A DNA stretch of 64,000 nucleotides from CAZCFB01 sp964511535 (lineage in GTDB: Bacteria; Myxococcota_A; Polyangia; GCA-2747355; CAZCFB01), in NCBI GenBank assembly GCA_964511535.1, contig CAZEFW010000027.1, forward strand, positions 1 through 64,000, written 5' to 3'. Below the pieces are notes generated by a model, which saw only the letters and a program-made list of their open reading frames with translations, ran no database searches and was not told where the DNA came from. Below, in pieces: positions 24,984 to 33,261 of this stretch. The stretch's first letter is position 1, and each line of letters begins with the position of its first letter. The position numbers and the translations under genes are program-made.

Positions 24984-27152
24984 TTACTTGAGGATCATCG
25001 AGCCGCGCGCCGGGATGCTGATGGACCCCGCGCTCACGCTCTTGTTGGTCAGCAGATCGGTGTAGCTGGACTTGCCCAGCGACGGCTTGACCGTCTTGGC
25101 GAAGTCGGCGCGGTTGAGCAGCACCACCAGCTCGGTGCCGCCGTAGCTCATGGTGTAGACGTAGGTGTCGTTGTCCACCCACTTCTGGGCGCGCTTGCCG
25201 TAGCGCAGCGCCTTGTTGGCCGCGCGGATCTTGGTCAGCTTGGAGATGTGCGCCTTGAGCTTGCTCTGGCCCGAGCTGTAGCCGCTCCACTGCATGAAGC
25301 GCCGGTTGTCCGGGTCGCCGCCGCCGGCCATGCCCACCTCGTCGCCGTAGTAGATCAGCGGGATGCCGGGCAGGGTCATGATGGCGGTGAAGCCCACCAT
25401 CAGCCGCTCGTAGGCGCTGGAGCCGGACGGGGTGCCCGGCTTGTTGTACCAGGCCACGCTCTTGCCGCTGTCCCAGGCGCTGGAGAACTTGGGCTTGTCC
25501 TCGGCGTAGTGCACCACCCGCGGCAGGTCGTGGTTGCCGATGAAGGTGCTCATGATGGAGCCGAAGCCGTAGTAGGTGTCGTTGCCGTTGAGGAAGCTGT
25601 CCAGGTCCTTCATGCCGCCCTGGCGCATCAGGATGGTGCGCACCAGCTCGTAGCGCATGGGGAAGTCGAACTGCCCGTCGAGCATGGTGCTCGGGTTGAC
25701 GTACGACTTGATGACGCTCTTGTTGCCGGTGTAGGTCTCGCCCACCATGTACACCTTCTTGCTGGGCCAGGTCTGCTTGACCTTCTTGCGGAAGTCGGTG
25801 AGCCAGGACAGCTCGATGTGCTTGACCGCGTCGAGGCGGTAGCCGTCGAGGTTCAGGTCCTTGGCCCACTGGATGGCGTTGTTGATGGAGAACGAGCGCG
25901 CGGTGCTGTTCTGGAAGTTGAAGTCGGGCAGGTAGGGCATGAACCAGCAGCGCTTGCCGTCGCTGCCGTCCCAGCCGCAGGTGGACGTGCCGCACACGCA
26001 CTGGCCGCTGCCCTTGTACAGGCCCCAGAACCAGCTCTTGTTGTTCTTGTAGGTGGAGCTCTTCTCGTGCACATGGTTCATCGGGTAGTCGAGGATGACC
26101 TTGATGCCCTGCTTGTGCGCCTCGGCCACCACCTGCTTGGCCAGCGCCTTGGTGCCGAGCCGCTCCTCCACCTTGGACATCTCGGTGGGCCAGTAGCCGT
26201 GGTAGCCGGAGTACCACTCGTTGTCGTTACCGATGTACTTGCCGTCCGGGGCGTCGATGGGGCAGGAGAGCCAGATCACGTTGACGCCGAGGTTCTTGAA
26301 GTAGTTGGCCTTGAGCTTGGCCAGCAGGCCCGCCAGGTCGCCGCCCTGCCAGTTGGCCATGTTCTTGACCCCGGCCTCGGTCTTGTTGTTGCTCTTGTCG
26401 CCGTCGAAGAAGCGGTCGAGCATGACGAAGTACATCACCCCGTCGCGCCAGTCGAAGCCGGTGGCGGTGCCGCCGCCGTCCTTGGTGGGCACGCCCTGGT
26501 CGGCGGGCATGACGCCGGCGTCGCCGCACGGGTTGCAGCTGGCGGTCTTGACCGAGTTGAACCCGCCCATGCCGTCGCTCACCTTGTTCGGGTTGTTGGG
26601 ATCCATCTTCCAGTGGGTGGTGCCGCTGTTGTCCATGCAGCGGAACTTGTACTGGTACTTGGTGTTCTGGTTCAGGCTCACCGTGGCCGACCAGACGCCG
26701 CCGCTCTTGGTCATCGCCTTGGACGAGTTGGGCGTCCAGGACAGCGGTGCCGGCGCGCCCATTACCTCGCACGACTTGTAGCTGCTGTCGGCGAAGCTGA
26801 AGCTGATGGAGCAGGTGGGCGGGATGACACACATGTCCGGGTGGGGCATGGTGTCCGGGGTGGGCCCACTGTCGTTGTAAAGGCCAACATCCAGGTCACC
26901 GCTGCCGCCCTCGCGGAAGCTGCTGTTCAGATCGTAGCTCTGGCTCCAGCCATCTTTCTGAGCAGAACCGTCGAAGTCGAGCTCATAAGAGTCCGGAGGG
27001 CAGCCGGTGAGCAGCGCAACGGCCAGGGGCGCGGAAAGCCAGAAATGCCAGGTTCTATTGCGGGTATCTGTTGAAAAAGGCAACGTTCGATCCTCCAGAT
27101 CGGGGCTTTTCATTACCTTTAAGCAACTTCCGTGCCCTGCTGTTTCTTCCAT
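24984..27152 (-). CDS. Lipid-anchored alpha-amylase family glycoside hydrolase (GH13)
   Basis: 722 aa. After a lipoprotein signal ending in LLTGC comes a CBM48/glycogen-binding-like beta domain (about 115-200), then a GH13 barrel. The four GH13 regions are visible: DYPMNHV, DGYRLDAVKH with the nucleophile Asp, VGETYTG with the acid Glu, and FIGNHD with the transition-state Asp. GIPLIYYGDEVGM follows. It should hydrolyse alpha-glucans outside the cell or in the periplasm. ATG 27152 follows AAAGGA; ATG 27113 (MKSPDL) is also possible and gives a shorter lead before the signal. A Cys-rich insert (CVCGTSTCGWDG) lies in the barrel near the sugar-binding region. Divergent from the gene at 27287. 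Confidence 0.92.
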   Translation of the reverse strand: MEETAGHGSCLKVMKSPDLEDRTLPFSTDTRNRTWHFWLSAPLAVALLTGCPPDSYELDFDGSAQKDGWSQSYDLNSSFREGGSGDLDVGLYNDSGPTPDTMPHPDMCVIPPTCSISFSFADSSYKSCEVMGAPAPLSWTPNSSKAMTKSGGVWSATVSLNQNTKYQYKFRCMDNSGTTHWKMDPNNPNKVSDGMGGFNSVKTASCNPCGDAGVMPADQGVPTKDGGGTATGFDWRDGVMYFVMLDRFFDGDKSNNKTEAGVKNMANWQGGDLAGLLAKLKANYFKNLGVNVIWLSCPIDAPDGKYIGNDNEWYSGYHGYWPTEMSKVEERLGTKALAKQVVAEAHKQGIKVILDYPMNHVHEKSSTYKNNKSWFWGLYKGSGQCVCGTSTCGWDGSDGKRCWFMPYLPDFNFQNSTARSFSINNAIQWAKDLNLDGYRLDAVKHIELSWLTDFRKKVKQTWPSKKVYMVGETYTGNKSVIKSYVNPSTMLDGQFDFPMRYELVRTILMRQGGMKDLDSFLNGNDTYYGFGSIMSTFIGNHDLPRVVHYAEDKPKFSSAWDSGKSVAWYNKPGTPSGSSAYERLMVGFTAIMTLPGIPLIYYGDEVGMAGGGDPDNRRFMQWSGYSSGQSKLKAHISKLTKIRAANKALRYGKRAQKWVDNDTYVYTMSYGGTELVVLLNRADFAKTVKPSLGKSSYTDLLTNKSVSAGSISIPARGSMILK

Positions 27153-27286
27153 GAAATGGATCCTTTGCGGGGCTGGCCGGGCAGCGCCCTACGAGCCTGG
27201 CGCAGGAGGAAGATCGCCTGACTGGCGCCTGGCCAGGGGCGTGTCATCTTTCACTTTTCATCATCACCATCTCGCGGAGGATCCTC

Positions 27287-28987
27287 GTGCCCTCACCGCA
27301 GGCCCTGGCGTCAGCGAACTGGCCGCGCCTGCTCATGGCCCTGGCGCTGCTCTGGGGCTGCTCGGACGAGGGTCCGTCCAGGAAGGTCAACGAACCATGC
27401 GTTGCCAACACCGACTGCGCGGATGAGATCTGCCACAGGGGGATCTGCGCCTCGAGGCAGCCGGCGTCGCAAGGTGCAACATGCTCGGGCCACGGCGAGT
27501 GCTTGAGCCACAACTGCCTGGGCGGCCTGTGCGCGCCGGGCACTCAGTCCGCCAACCTGCCCTGCCTGGCGGACGAGGAGTGCCGGAGCAAGCGGTGCGC
27601 ATCGAAGCGCTGCGCGCCGGGACCTGCTGACGGAGGGTCGCCGGACGCCAGCGGCCCGGACCTGAACCCTGTTGACCGGGGCCCGGACAGGCCGGTGACC
27701 GACCTGCCATGGCTCGACGCTGGCGTCCCGGATTTGCCGGCGCCCGATCAGGCCAGGCCCGACCTGCCGACGCCTGACCTGCCGACGCCCGACCTGGCCA
27801 AGCCCGACCTGCCGACCCCCGACCTGGCCAAGCCCGACCTGCCGACCCCCGACCTCACACCGCCCGACCAGAGCCTCCCTGACCAGAAGGTGCCGCAGTA
27901 CACCACCGTGGGAGTCACCGTCTCGCCCGCGACTCACAAGAACGTGGGGGACCTGACCGTGGGGTACGGCGGCGGCAACTTCATGGTCCTCTGGGAGCAC
28001 TACCCCAAGGGGCCGCTGCAGCCCGCGGACCTGTACGCCGCGCTGGTAACGCCCGCTGGCAAGGTGCTCTCCTCGCCCGGCGTGTTCCCGGTGGCCGCCA
28101 CCGCCTTCGACGAGCAGGGACCGGCGGTGGCCTTCGGCGCGGGCAAGTTCCTGGTGGGCTGGCGCATGGTCAAGACCGGCTGGTACACCTGCGAGATCAA
28201 GGTCCGGGCGGTGAGCGCGGCTGGCGCCCCTGCCCTGGGCGTGACCACGGTCTACAACATCAACAACACCTCACTGTCGGGGGGCCCTGCCCTTGCCACC
28301 GACGGCAGCACCTTCCTGATCACCTTCCGCGACGAGTCCACCAGCAAGAGCGTGCGCGGCGCGGCGCTGGACGCCAGCGGCGCCGTGACCCAGGCGTTCC
28401 TCGTCCCGGGCAGCGCCAACGCCGCCGAGCCCACCGCCGCGGCGTACGCCGGCGCGGATCACCTCATCGCCTGGGAGAAGGCGGGGGATCTGCCGGGGTA
28501 TGTCATCACGACCAAGGGCGGCGCCAAGGCGGCCTTCAACCTGGCCAAGACCGGCGGCAACCAGCGCCACCCTGCCCTGGCCCCTGCCCTGGGCGGCGGG
28601 GCGGCCGCGGTGTTCACGGACGACGCCCTCGGCAACCGCATCCTGGGCCGCTTCGTCAGCGCCGCGGGGGGCGCCGGGTCGTTGTTCCTGGTGGCGTCGG
28701 GCGCGACCAAGCTCGGCCGCCCTGCCGTGGCCCACGGCGGCGCCGGCGCATACCTCGCCGCCTGGGAGTCGGGCAACAGCTGGAGCGACATCCACGCCAT
28801 GCGCTTCGACGCGAAAGGCAAAGCCCTGGTGACCAAGACCATCGTCCTGGCCGGGCAGACCCTGACCCAGGATCGGCCGGCTGTGGCCTCCGACGGCAAG
28901 GGCAAGTACCTGGTGGCCTGGCGCGATCAAGTAGCTGGCGTTGGGGAGGTGATCAAGGCGGCGGTGATGACCTTCAGCGGGCCGTAG
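27287..28987 (+). CDS. Lipoprotein with Cys-rich head, PD-repeat linker and propeller-like domain
   Basis: 566 aa from GTG 27287 (GGAGGA upstream). The signal ends in LLWGC. Residues 35-115 have 12 Cys in three small repeats (CxxDxDCAxxxCxxGxC type). A linker of PDLPTPDLAK repeats runs to about 200. The remainder has repeated strands of the kind xVAFGxGKFLVGWR and AVASDGKGKYLVAWRD, which suggest a beta-propeller. It is homologous to the convergent gene at 29007, which has the same three-part plan and a matching C-terminus. Surface exposed, ligand unknown. Confidence 0.82.
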   Translation: MPSPQALASANWPRLLMALALLWGCSDEGPSRKVNEPCVANTDCADEICHRGICASRQPASQGATCSGHGECLSHNCLGGLCAPGTQSANLPCLADEECRSKRCASKRCAPGPADGGSPDASGPDLNPVDRGPDRPVTDLPWLDAGVPDLPAPDQARPDLPTPDLPTPDLAKPDLPTPDLAKPDLPTPDLTPPDQSLPDQKVPQYTTVGVTVSPATHKNVGDLTVGYGGGNFMVLWEHYPKGPLQPADLYAALVTPAGKVLSSPGVFPVAATAFDEQGPAVAFGAGKFLVGWRMVKTGWYTCEIKVRAVSAAGAPALGVTTVYNINNTSLSGGPALATDGSTFLITFRDESTSKSVRGAALDASGAVTQAFLVPGSANAAEPTAAAYAGADHLIAWEKAGDLPGYVITTKGGAKAAFNLAKTGGNQRHPALAPALGGGAAAVFTDDALGNRILGRFVSAAGGAGSLFLVASGATKLGRPAVAHGGAGAYLAAWESGNSWSDIHAMRFDAKGKALVTKTIVLAGQTLTQDRPAVASDGKGKYLVAWRDQVAGVGEVIKAAVMTFSGP

Positions 28988-29013
28988 CTCCCCCCGGCCG
29001 CCGGCGCTACGGC
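28981..29013. terminator. Inverted repeat shared by two convergent genes, containing both stop codons
   Basis: GCCGTAGC (28981-28988) and GCTACGGC (29006-29013) form a perfect 8-bp stem with a 17-nt GC-rich loop. The stop of the plus-strand gene (28985-28987) and the stop of the minus-strand gene (29007-29009) both lie in the stem. Likely a bidirectional transcript end; no T-tract is present. Confidence 0.5.
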
Positions 29014-30599
29014 TCCAGCGTGCGCGCGCGGATGAAGGTGCTGCCCTTGGCGTAGGCGTCTCGCCAGGTCACGACGAACTTGCCCTTTGCGCCGGCCGCC
29101 ACGCGCGGCGATCCCACCTTGCCCAGCCCCGTGCTCAGGAAGATCGGCTTGAGCAGGTCCACCTCGGTGTAGGTCTTGCCGTCATCCGTGGTCCGCACCG
29201 CGTGCACCTCGTTGTGGCCCGCCGGCCCCTTGCCTGAAGTGAAGGCCACGACGCAGGTGTCCTGGGCGCACGCCACCGACGGCGCCAGAGAATATTCGTC
29301 CCCAGGGGAGAGCAGCTCGCTGGTTGTGTTGTCACGCTTGGCGTTCTCCGAGTTACCGAAAAGTCGCACGCCATGAATGTCCGCGCCGTTCTTGCGCATC
29401 TTTTGCCACACCACCTGGTACAGCTTCGGTGTGCTCATGTAGGCGATGGAGGGCCTGGCGACGTCATAAACTTTGTCACCGCCGACCCACTTCGCCTTGA
29501 ACTTGAGCGGAGAGCCCTGACCGTCCACCTTGCGGGCGGTCATGATGGCCTTGCCGGTGCCGGGGTTGTAGATCCAGGCGACCTGGTAGTCCTTGCCGTC
29601 GGTGGCCACCACGGGCGAGCCGTTGTTGCCCCCTGTGGAGGTGGTGAGCATGGTGCTCTTGCCGCTGTCGGCCGTGAGCATGTCAGAGCTGTTCCTCGTG
29701 AGCAGGGTGCTGAAGATCATCCACTTGGTGGTGGTGATCTGCTCTGCCCAGACCACCAGGCAGCTGTCCTTGTCGGCGCACGCGATGGCCGGCGGGCCGA
29801 CCTTGGCGCCGGGCTTTTGCACCAGCACGCCGCCCACGTCCTTGAGCTGGGCCGGGTTCTTGACGTCGATGGTGACCCGGCCGGCGTACAGGTCGGTCTC
29901 CTTGTTGCGGCCGTCCACCCAGAGGGCCAGGTGCTCGGTGCCCATCAGGGTCAGCGCCGGCTCCCGCTCGCCGTGGGCGTCGGTGCTGGTGATGTACATG
30001 CCGTAGCCGTACTTGCTCGGCTGCAGGCCCGTGAAGCTCTGGACTTTCAGATCCAGCTCGGTGCTTTTGGCTCCCGGGTCGGCCCAGAGCAGCAGGCCCT
30101 CGCCGGTCTTGGGCTCCACCGAGAGCGCGGGCCTGGCTGTCGAGCTGTTGCCCATCACCGACAGCTGCACCGGGTCGGTGGTGGGCAGCGGGCTGATCTT
30201 GTAGCAGTACTTGGCAAGGATCTGCGTGCACTTCTCGTTGCAGAGCAGGTAGCCACCGGTGAACCCCTGGCCCAGCCCCTGGCAGGTCGCCCCGCCAAAC
30301 TCATCTCCGTCACACGCCTCAGTGGCTGCCTTCTTACCGTCGCCGCATCCGGTCTTGGTCCTGTCCGGCTTCAGGTCCCCCGTCGGGCCCAAATCCCCCG
30401 GGCTCGCGTCGGCCGGGGCCGGGGCGTAGCACTTGCCGGGCTTGCCGCCCTTGCTGTCGCACAGCTGGCCTGACGGGCAGTCAGCCCCGGTTGTGCACTT
30501 GAACGCTCCCTTCAGGGCGTCGATGTCGGGAGTGAAGCAGCCTTCGGAGGCCAGCAAGGCCCCGGTCAGGAGCAGCGCGTTAATTGCAGCCCGGCTCAC
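29007..30599 (-). CDS. Lipoprotein with Cys-rich head and propeller-like domain, paralog of the gene at 27287
   Basis: 530 aa from GTG 30599, with GAGGGG 5 nt upstream. The signal ends in ASEGC. The Cys-rich head contains C-x5-DCPSGQLCDS and a GCGDGKKAATEACDGDEF block typical of myxobacterial Cys-rich repeats. The rest is repeated beta strands with AWxD and VVWAE motifs, ending in VAAGAKGKFVVTWRD, close to the end of the convergent paralog. It lies 9 nt after the TPR gene and is probably co-transcribed with it. Lipid-anchored, function unknown. Confidence 0.82.
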   Translation of the reverse strand: MSRAAINALLLTGALLASEGCFTPDIDALKGAFKCTTGADCPSGQLCDSKGGKPGKCYAPAPADASPGDLGPTGDLKPDRTKTGCGDGKKAATEACDGDEFGGATCQGLGQGFTGGYLLCNEKCTQILAKYCYKISPLPTTDPVQLSVMGNSSTARPALSVEPKTGEGLLLWADPGAKSTELDLKVQSFTGLQPSKYGYGMYITSTDAHGEREPALTLMGTEHLALWVDGRNKETDLYAGRVTIDVKNPAQLKDVGGVLVQKPGAKVGPPAIACADKDSCLVVWAEQITTTKWMIFSTLLTRNSSDMLTADSGKSTMLTTSTGGNNGSPVVATDGKDYQVAWIYNPGTGKAIMTARKVDGQGSPLKFKAKWVGGDKVYDVARPSIAYMSTPKLYQVVWQKMRKNGADIHGVRLFGNSENAKRDNTTSELLSPGDEYSLAPSVACAQDTCVVAFTSGKGPAGHNEVHAVRTTDDGKTYTEVDLLKPIFLSTGLGKVGSPRVAAGAKGKFVVTWRDAYAKGSTFIRARTLEP

Positions 30600-30608
30600 C
30601 GGATCCCC

Positions 30609-31391
30609 TCAGAACCTGACGCCGGCGCTCACCAGGGCGCCGTCCGCGGTGACGGTCGGCGAGAGCCAGGCGCCGCTCGCCTCACCCTCTCCGCCCATGA
30701 CGTCCAGGATCAACAGCGTGGCGCCCGTGGCCGCCGCCGCGCCCCCAACGGCCAGGGCGATGATGGCCCCCAGCTCCAGCCCTTCGCCCTGATCCACCGC
30801 GTCCTGGTACTCGGGGTAGGTCATGGTGGAGTTTTCGTAGCCGTCCTCCACCTCGCCGGTCTTGGCCATGGCCATGCCGCCCAGCACACCGCCCGCCACC
30901 AGGCCCGCGGCGCCCACGCCCACCAGGATCCAGCCGGGCAAGCGCAGCGGGCGCGCCCTCGGGGGAGGCGGCGCCGGCTTCGGCGCCGGTGCCTTCGGCT
31001 TCGCCTTGCCCTTGCGGAACTTGATCCGGTTCTTCAACCGCGCCACCAGGGCCTTGACCTCCGCCGCGTTGTCCGGCTCTCCCAGCAGGTAGGCCTCGTA
31101 GCTGTCGATGGCCACCTGCAGATCCCCCATGCCCTCCTGGCAGCGCCCCATGTTGTAGAGCAGCTCCGGTCGGCCCGACTCCTTGTACGACGCCTTGAAC
31201 TTGGCCAACGCCTTGTCGTACTCGCCCTTGTCGTAGAGCTCGGCCCCCTCGGCGAACAGCTGCTTGGCCCGCTCCATGTCGGGCGCGGCCGCGGCGGCGC
31301 TGGTGAGCAGGAGTGGGGCCGCGATGGCGAGGCTCAGGAGGAGCAGCCGGGCTGGTCCCCCCCGGGGGTTGCTACGCTGAGATCCGTGCAT
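30609..31391 (-). CDS. Secreted TPR protein with two C-terminal membrane segments
   Basis: 260 aa. A signal peptide (AIAAPLLLTSAAAAAPD) leads to TPR repeats (about 40-115: LFAEGAELYDKGEYDKALAKFKASY, LYNMGRCQEGMGDLQVAIDSYEAYL). A Lys/Pro/Ala-rich linker follows, then two hydrophobic Gly-rich segments, about 150-172 and 210-232, and a final beta-like segment. This plan is very common in myxobacterial genomes, where such genes sit beside kinases or lipoproteins; their role is not known. It is first of a two-gene unit with the lipoprotein at 29007. Confidence 0.8.
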   Translation of the reverse strand: MHGSQRSNPRGGPARLLLLSLAIAAPLLLTSAAAAAPDMERAKQLFAEGAELYDKGEYDKALAKFKASYKESGRPELLYNMGRCQEGMGDLQVAIDSYEAYLLGEPDNAAEVKALVARLKNRIKFRKGKAKPKAPAPKPAPPPPRARPLRLPGWILVGVGAAGLVAGGVLGGMAMAKTGEVEDGYENSTMTYPEYQDAVDQGEGLELGAIIALAVGGAAAATGATLLILDVMGGEGEASGAWLSPTVTADGALVSAGVRF

Positions 31392-31429
31392 CCGCCGATC
31401 ATATCAGAGCAGCGCGCCATGATGTAGAG

Positions 31430-31639
31430 GCGGCGTCTCACCGCCTTGCCCAATACGAGCCACGCGGCAGGATGCCGCGTCTACNNNNNNNNNNNNNNNN
31501 NNNNNNNNNNNNNNNNNNNNNNNNNNNNNNNNNNNNNNNNNNNNNNNNNNNNNNNNNNNNNNNNNNNNNNNNNNNNNNNNNNNNGCGGCGTCTCACCGCC
31601 TTGCCCAATACGAGCCACGCGGCAGGATGCCGCGTCTAC
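31430..31639. repeat. Identical 55-bp GC-rich repeat on both sides of an assembly gap
   Basis: 31430-31484 and 31585-31639 are identical 55-bp copies with the 100-N gap between them. Each copy has imperfect inverted-repeat ends (GTAGAGGCGGCGTC-like start, GATGCCGCGTCTAC end). They fill the noncoding space between the TPR gene (31391) and the gene ending at 31641. Either a tandem noncoding repeat family collapsed in assembly, or the 55-bp identity reflects assembler k-mer overlap at contig ends. Confidence 0.85.
31485..31584. other. Assembly gap (100 N) inside a noncoding repeat
   Basis: Exactly 100 N between two identical 55-bp flanks. Confidence 0.99.
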
Positions 31640-31640
31640 C

Positions 31641-33134
31641 TCAGCGCGGCGGGCACCCCTTGGGCCACTTGACGCGGCCCTGAAAACCGTACTTCTTGCC
31701 GATCTTCTTGTCGTACTTGCGGTCAGACAGCTTCTTGTCCACGGCGCGCAGCAGGGTGATGGTGGCCAGGGTGTTGACCGACTTCAGCTGGCACTCGGGC
31801 TTCACGATGGCCCCGTCCTCGCCCACGGTGAAGTAGAGCTCCTTGAGCACCTCGCCGTCCCCCAGGATCACGCACTTGTACTCCCCCGGGTTCTCGTGCA
31901 GCCAGTGCGGCTCCTTGGACCAGCTGCCCTTGTTGCCGCCCGGACCGGGGCGGGACTTGAGCATGTGCACCTGGTAGGCCACCTGGACCCACTTGGCGTC
32001 ATCGCGCTTTGGCGACCCCTTCCTGACATAGGACCAGTAGTCGAAGTTGTGGCCGCCGATGCTGTGCCCCTCGGCCACGCGCTTGCCCTTGTACAGGCAG
32101 GTCAGGCTGGTGCGCTCCAGCCGCTTGACGCGCTTGAACCAGGTGCGGATCTCCAGGTAGGAGATCCCCTTGCGATAGACCGCGAAGAAGGCCCGGGTGG
32201 TGTCGCCCGTCTCGCCGCTTCCGCTCGAGGTGACGGCCTCCTCCACGGTGGAGACGGCCAGGCGCATGTCGTGGTCGGTGCCCCAGGCCACGGCCGGGTT
32301 GTTGCTCGCCCCCTTCTTCAGCTTCTTGGACGTGAGCTGAAAGACCGCGAAGTCCTTGAACACCTTGCCCTCGATGGGCTTCTTGTAGGTCAGCTTTATG
32401 GTGTGCACGCCCGCGGTCTTGAACAGCCCCTTCCAGTCCCGGTCCCTGGGCACCTGGCACTTGAAGAAGGCCAGCTTGTTGTCGGGCCACACATGGCTGG
32501 GCTTGCATGCGCCCGGCTTGCCCAGCTTCTTTCTGCCCTTGAGCACCTGCACCATCACCACGTCGCCGTTGGCGATCTCGCCGAACCCGACCCAGAACTG
32601 CAGCCTGATGCTCCAGCGCGATGGCTTGCTCTTGGTGCCCGGCGAACCCCAGACCCGAAGGATCGTCTCCTGGCGACCGAAGGTGTCGAGGATCCACGGC
32701 TTGTCGCCGGCCACGTCCGGGCCAGAGTACGCGTCCTTGAGCGTGATCAACTTGTCAGGCTTCTTCTCCACCTTCTTGGGCGGCTTGATCTCCTTGGCCT
32801 TGTCCTGGATCGCCTTGGCCAGCGCCTTGAAGTACGCCTCGTTGTCCTTGAGCGCCTTGAGGCGCGCCTGGGTGCGGGCGGTCTTCATCAGGCTGTTCCA
32901 GGCCTTGATCGCCTTCTGCAGGTTCGCCTTGTAGTTCTTGAGGAAGTTGGCCGCGGCGACCAGCTCGTCGTATGTCTCGACGTTCAGGTTCTGCCCGTCG
33001 AAGGACTTCAGCTTCGCCTTGAGCCGCCCCATGCTCTGTTCGAAGGTGCGCATCTGGGCCGCGGCGTCCGCGGGCATCAAGCTGACCACGATCAGGAGAG
33101 CTGCGGTCAACGACAAGATCCGGGCTGGAGACAT
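31641..33134 (-). CDS. Unknown secreted protein with N-terminal helical region
   Basis: 497 aa from ATG 33134, with GAGGAGGAAAG upstream; the frame continues further but without such a site. A signal peptide ends near ADAAAQ. Residues 25-150 are charged and helical (Lys-rich). The remaining 340 residues are mixed and Lys/Trp-rich with few Cys, reading like beta domains (IRLQFWVGFGEIANGDVVMVQVL; DWKGLFKTAGVHTIKLTY). No family is recognised. The gene stands alone, divergent from the phosphoesterase, and its stop abuts the 55-bp repeats. Periplasmic or secreted location is all that can be supported. Confidence 0.7.
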   Translation of the reverse strand: MSPARILSLTAALLIVVSLMPADAAAQMRTFEQSMGRLKAKLKSFDGQNLNVETYDELVAAANFLKNYKANLQKAIKAWNSLMKTARTQARLKALKDNEAYFKALAKAIQDKAKEIKPPKKVEKKPDKLITLKDAYSGPDVAGDKPWILDTFGRQETILRVWGSPGTKSKPSRWSIRLQFWVGFGEIANGDVVMVQVLKGRKKLGKPGACKPSHVWPDNKLAFFKCQVPRDRDWKGLFKTAGVHTIKLTYKKPIEGKVFKDFAVFQLTSKKLKKGASNNPAVAWGTDHDMRLAVSTVEEAVTSSGSGETGDTTRAFFAVYRKGISYLEIRTWFKRVKRLERTSLTCLYKGKRVAEGHSIGGHNFDYWSYVRKGSPKRDDAKWVQVAYQVHMLKSRPGPGGNKGSWSKEPHWLHENPGEYKCVILGDGEVLKELYFTVGEDGAIVKPECQLKSVNTLATITLLRAVDKKLSDRKYDKKIGKKYGFQGRVKWPKGCPPR

Positions 33135-33261
33135 GGTCTTTCCTCCTCTGGCAGGTGCTGGCGTTATGTCCAGGGCAACTCGATAGGCTAGCTCACACCA
33201 GCGGCCAGGCCAGAGGTATGCGATATAAGAGGGAGCCAACAGGGGGCCGGAGGAGCCTGCA

